Shown in pieces: positions 61,901-64,000 of a DNA stretch of 64,000 bases. The translations under genes and the position numbers were made by a program. Source of the DNA: Arthrobotrys musiformis (Eukaryota; Ascomycota; Orbiliomycetes; Orbiliales; Orbiliaceae); NCBI GenBank assembly GCA_036971715.1, contig JAVHJL010000006.1, positions 1,488,001-1,552,000 of the forward strand, given 5' to 3'. A model generated the notes under the pieces. The model was not told where the DNA came from and did not search any database. It saw only the letters and a program-made list of their open reading frames with translations. Position 1 is the first letter of the stretch. Each line of letters begins with the position of its first letter.

Positions 61901-63764
61901 GAGGAAAAGTCGTCATTCTTGGCCAACATGTCTCATGAAATCAGAACACCGTTCAATGCCCTGCTTTCCTATGCGATTTTTCTGCTGGATACATCTTTGA
62001 CTGACCAACAACGTGAGTATGTTGAGACTATTCGTAATTCAGCCATCCTAACGCTGAAGATTATCGATGGGATCCTGGACTTCTCCAAGATGGAGCACGG
62101 TCCCGTGGATCTCCAAAAATCACCCTTCTCCTTACGAGACTGCGTAGAGGGCGCTTTACAACTCATTGCGGAACCGGCTGCCACAAAAGACCTTGAACTC
62201 GTGTTTGAGAATAAGTGCCCCGCGGTTGAGGTCGTCTTCGGGGATGTTACCAGGTTCCGGCAAATCATTATCAACCTTGTTGGAAATGCCGTCAAGTTTA
62301 CCGAAAAGGGTCACATTCTTGTGACGGCATGGATCGAGCATCTGAACCAGGCAACTAGCAGTCAAGATGACGAGGAAAAAGTTCGGATAAACGTGACGGT
62401 TAACGACACCGGCATCGGGATTCCATTGAAAGCCAGGGAAAAACTTTTTCGGGCATTCTCGCAGGTGGATTCCTCGACACGGCGGCTTTACGGTGGGTCG
62501 GGATTGGGGCTGGCCATTTCGAAGAAATTGGCTCAGTCGATGGGTGGAGACATTGTGTAAGTGTGCCTTGGAAAGATTCCAACACGCGGATTTGGTTAGT
62601 GTTATCTTTTCGCATTGATGCTAATTGGCCTATCTATGCAGCTTGGACAGCGTGGAAGGGCAAGGGTCCACATTCCACCTTACAATTCTAGCCCCCGTCG
62701 GAATCAAGGAGCCTCAGTTGGACAAACGATTGGTGGGCAAAAAGGTGCTCATTGCCGATACCCATGAGCTGTCGTCCAAGACCCTTGAGAAGGAGCTTTC
62801 CCGAGAAGGCCTGGTGATTACCCGAACCGACACGGTTATCTCGACCATGACGGCCATACGGAGCGGAGGAATTCGGGTTGCGATTGTCGATTTTTCGCTG
62901 GATGAGAGCTTGCGCATTGCGGCCAGCATCAATAAGATCGATTCTTCGGTTAAGATTATACTGCAAGCGCGGTTCGGGACAACGGTGCCAGCTTTAGATC
63001 AACATAAGAATGTGACGGCATCGATTGTGCGACCGGCACCGCGCCAGCGGTATATTCAGAACATCCAGGAAGCGCTAGACCCAAGGAGGCGAGAGCCAGT
63101 AAAGGTTGAAGACCCGGAGCAGGAGATGATCCGATCTCTGGGTAGTCGACATCCGCTGCATATCTTGCTCGCCGAGGACAACCCGTTGAACACGAGGGTG
63201 GCCTTGCAACATCTCAAGCGCATGGGGTACACTGCGGCCCATGCGAAGGATGGAATAGAAGTCCTTGAGATGGTGGAGGTCGCGGCTAGTGAGAATAACC
63301 AGTATGATGTAATACTGATGGATGTAAGTGTTCCATTTTTAGTCGAGGCCATGCGCCGGGTAGCGTTTGGTTGGTCGGCTGTTGTTGACATTGTTGGATT
63401 TAGGTTCAAATGCCTCGCAGCGATGGCATTGAAACCAGTAGAGAATTGATGAAGCGATATCCGGATTCGCAGAGACCCACGATCATTGCACTGACTGCGA
63501 ATGCTACTCCAAGTGATCGTGAGAAGTGTTTGCAGGCTGGGTATGTTGGTACTCGTTCTGTCGATTTCAATTACATCTTGACTAACAACGTCGTCCTGTA
63601 GAATGTTGAGTCATATAGCCAAACCGATAAAGCCGGACGATTTGGCCGCGGCATTGATGTCGACGAAGCCGATGGTTCGATCCAGAGGTGGAAGTCTAGG
63701 TAGTCCTTCTGTAAGTGATGCAGGAAGTAATCGACAGGATCAGGAGGCGACGAAGGGTCTTTAA
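55967..63764 (+). CDS. Hybrid histidine kinase, group X-type (kinase-like + AAA + GAF + HisKA + HATPase + receiver), 2480 aa
   Basis: Six exons: 55967-56602, 56665-59019, 59087-62556, 62642-63323, 63404-63540 and 63602-63764. Domains: Ser-rich N-terminus (to about 210); Ser/Thr-kinase-like region (about 404-584) with HNNVNP in place of HRD, no DFG, but a normal APEC and DFYSLGITMYEL; AAA-type ATPase with Walker A GGGSGTGKS (about 638-646) and Walker B LVVFLDD; helical TPR-like region; GAF (about 1756-1920); HisKA with His1947 (MSHEIRTP); HATPase with N box INLVGNAVKFT, DTGIGIP and GGSGLGLAIS; a degenerate receiver; and a functional receiver with AEDNPLN, phospho-acceptor Asp2381 (ILMD) and AKPIKP. 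This is the layout of fungal group X kinases, the class of fission yeast Mak2/Mak3 and Candida Chk1, which relay stress signals through Ypd1 to Ssk1/Skn7-type regulators. The start is the ATG in caccATGTCC. The last intron precedes the receiver lysine region. Confidence 0.93.
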
Positions 63765-64000
63765 TACCCACTCACGTTTCATCGGAACTCCCGATAAAAT
63801 CCTGTAAGCGAAAAGGTATTCGATAATGCCTTAAGGCTTCCACATGTTAATGGGCCATAGTTTCCTTTCTTTCTTTCCTTCCTGGCCCTCTGTCTTCTCG
63901 TTCGTGTTTATTGCTGTTTACTGTTTCGTCCTTTTAAAAAATTTCAGTTCGTTCGTTCGTTTTTCCTTCCATCCTCGGGTCTTTATGGGTCTTTTTCGGT
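63765..64000. other. 3' flank of the histidine kinase
   Basis: 236 bases after the stop codon, T/C-rich with repeated TTTC and GTTCGTTCGTT words. Presumably 3' UTR. Nothing else was seen. Confidence 0.6.

Noticed and set aside
1..64000. tRNA, 5S rRNA, CRISPR arrays, transposons or a secondary-metabolite cluster
   Set aside because: I looked for tRNA A/B boxes, 5S-like words, spaced repeats, transposase or reverse-transcriptase motifs and core biosynthetic enzymes by eye and found none. Weak RNA genes could be missed; tRNAscan-SE and Infernal would settle it.

Overview
This window comes from a filamentous ascomycete (Pezizomycotina). The protein-coding genes are split by short GT-AG introns, mostly 46-140 bases. 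Their products are typical of moulds: a Clr5/ankyrin protein, a Zn2Cys6 regulator with a fungal-specific regulatory domain, a PHD protein resembling the Rco1 subunit of the Rpd3S deacetylase complex, Iwr1, Cdc42 and a group X-type hybrid histidine kinase. I cannot name a class or genus from sequence alone. I see 12 well-supported genes in 64 kb, which is sparse: several gaps are 2-7 kb long and rich in pyrimidine tracts, A/T runs and simple repeats.

Layout. 1-1194: non-coding, ending in a perfect (GAA)n tract. 1195-4661 (+): Clr5-ankyrin protein. 4696-6349 (-): alpha/beta hydrolase. 8256-12154 (-): double-PHD chromatin protein, with a long upstream stretch that looks like a spliced 5' leader. 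14545-16280 (-): Ebp1/PA2G4-type protein. 17679-18563 (+): intronless endonuclease/exonuclease/phosphatase-fold protein with extreme C-biased codons. 19330-21450 (-): transcription factor with two complete Zn2Cys6 clusters, followed by a 5.4-kb gene-free region. 26834-29507 (-): copper amine oxidase. 31798-32827 (-): arginine/serine-rich protein of unknown role. 36242-36809 (+): weak candidate gene. 37666-39332 (+): agmatinase-family protein with a signal peptide and a C-terminal RDEL. 39528-41563 (-): unrecognised 566-aa protein. 44666-46364 (-): Iwr1. 47935-48743 (-): Cdc42. 48744-55966: a 7.2-kb gap. 55967-63764 (+): 2480-aa hybrid histidine kinase.

How the genes relate. Nothing here reads as a biosynthetic cluster, a mobile element or a defence island. 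Most genes are housekeeping or regulatory: RNA polymerase II import, polarity, osmo/oxidative signalling, chromatin and ribosome-linked growth. The most suggestive neighbours are the copper amine oxidase and the agmatinase-like protein, about 8 kb apart. Both handle amines: agmatinase makes putrescine, and amine oxidases oxidise primary amines. The agmatinase carries both ends of an ER-resident protein, which would place it in a different compartment from the oxidase, so a joint pathway is only a guess. The observations I rate highest are the ER-type agmatinase and the tandem Zn2Cys6 regulator. All gene models were built by hand from reading frames, splice-site consensus and protein-family motifs; exon ends were checked for frame continuity but not against transcripts.
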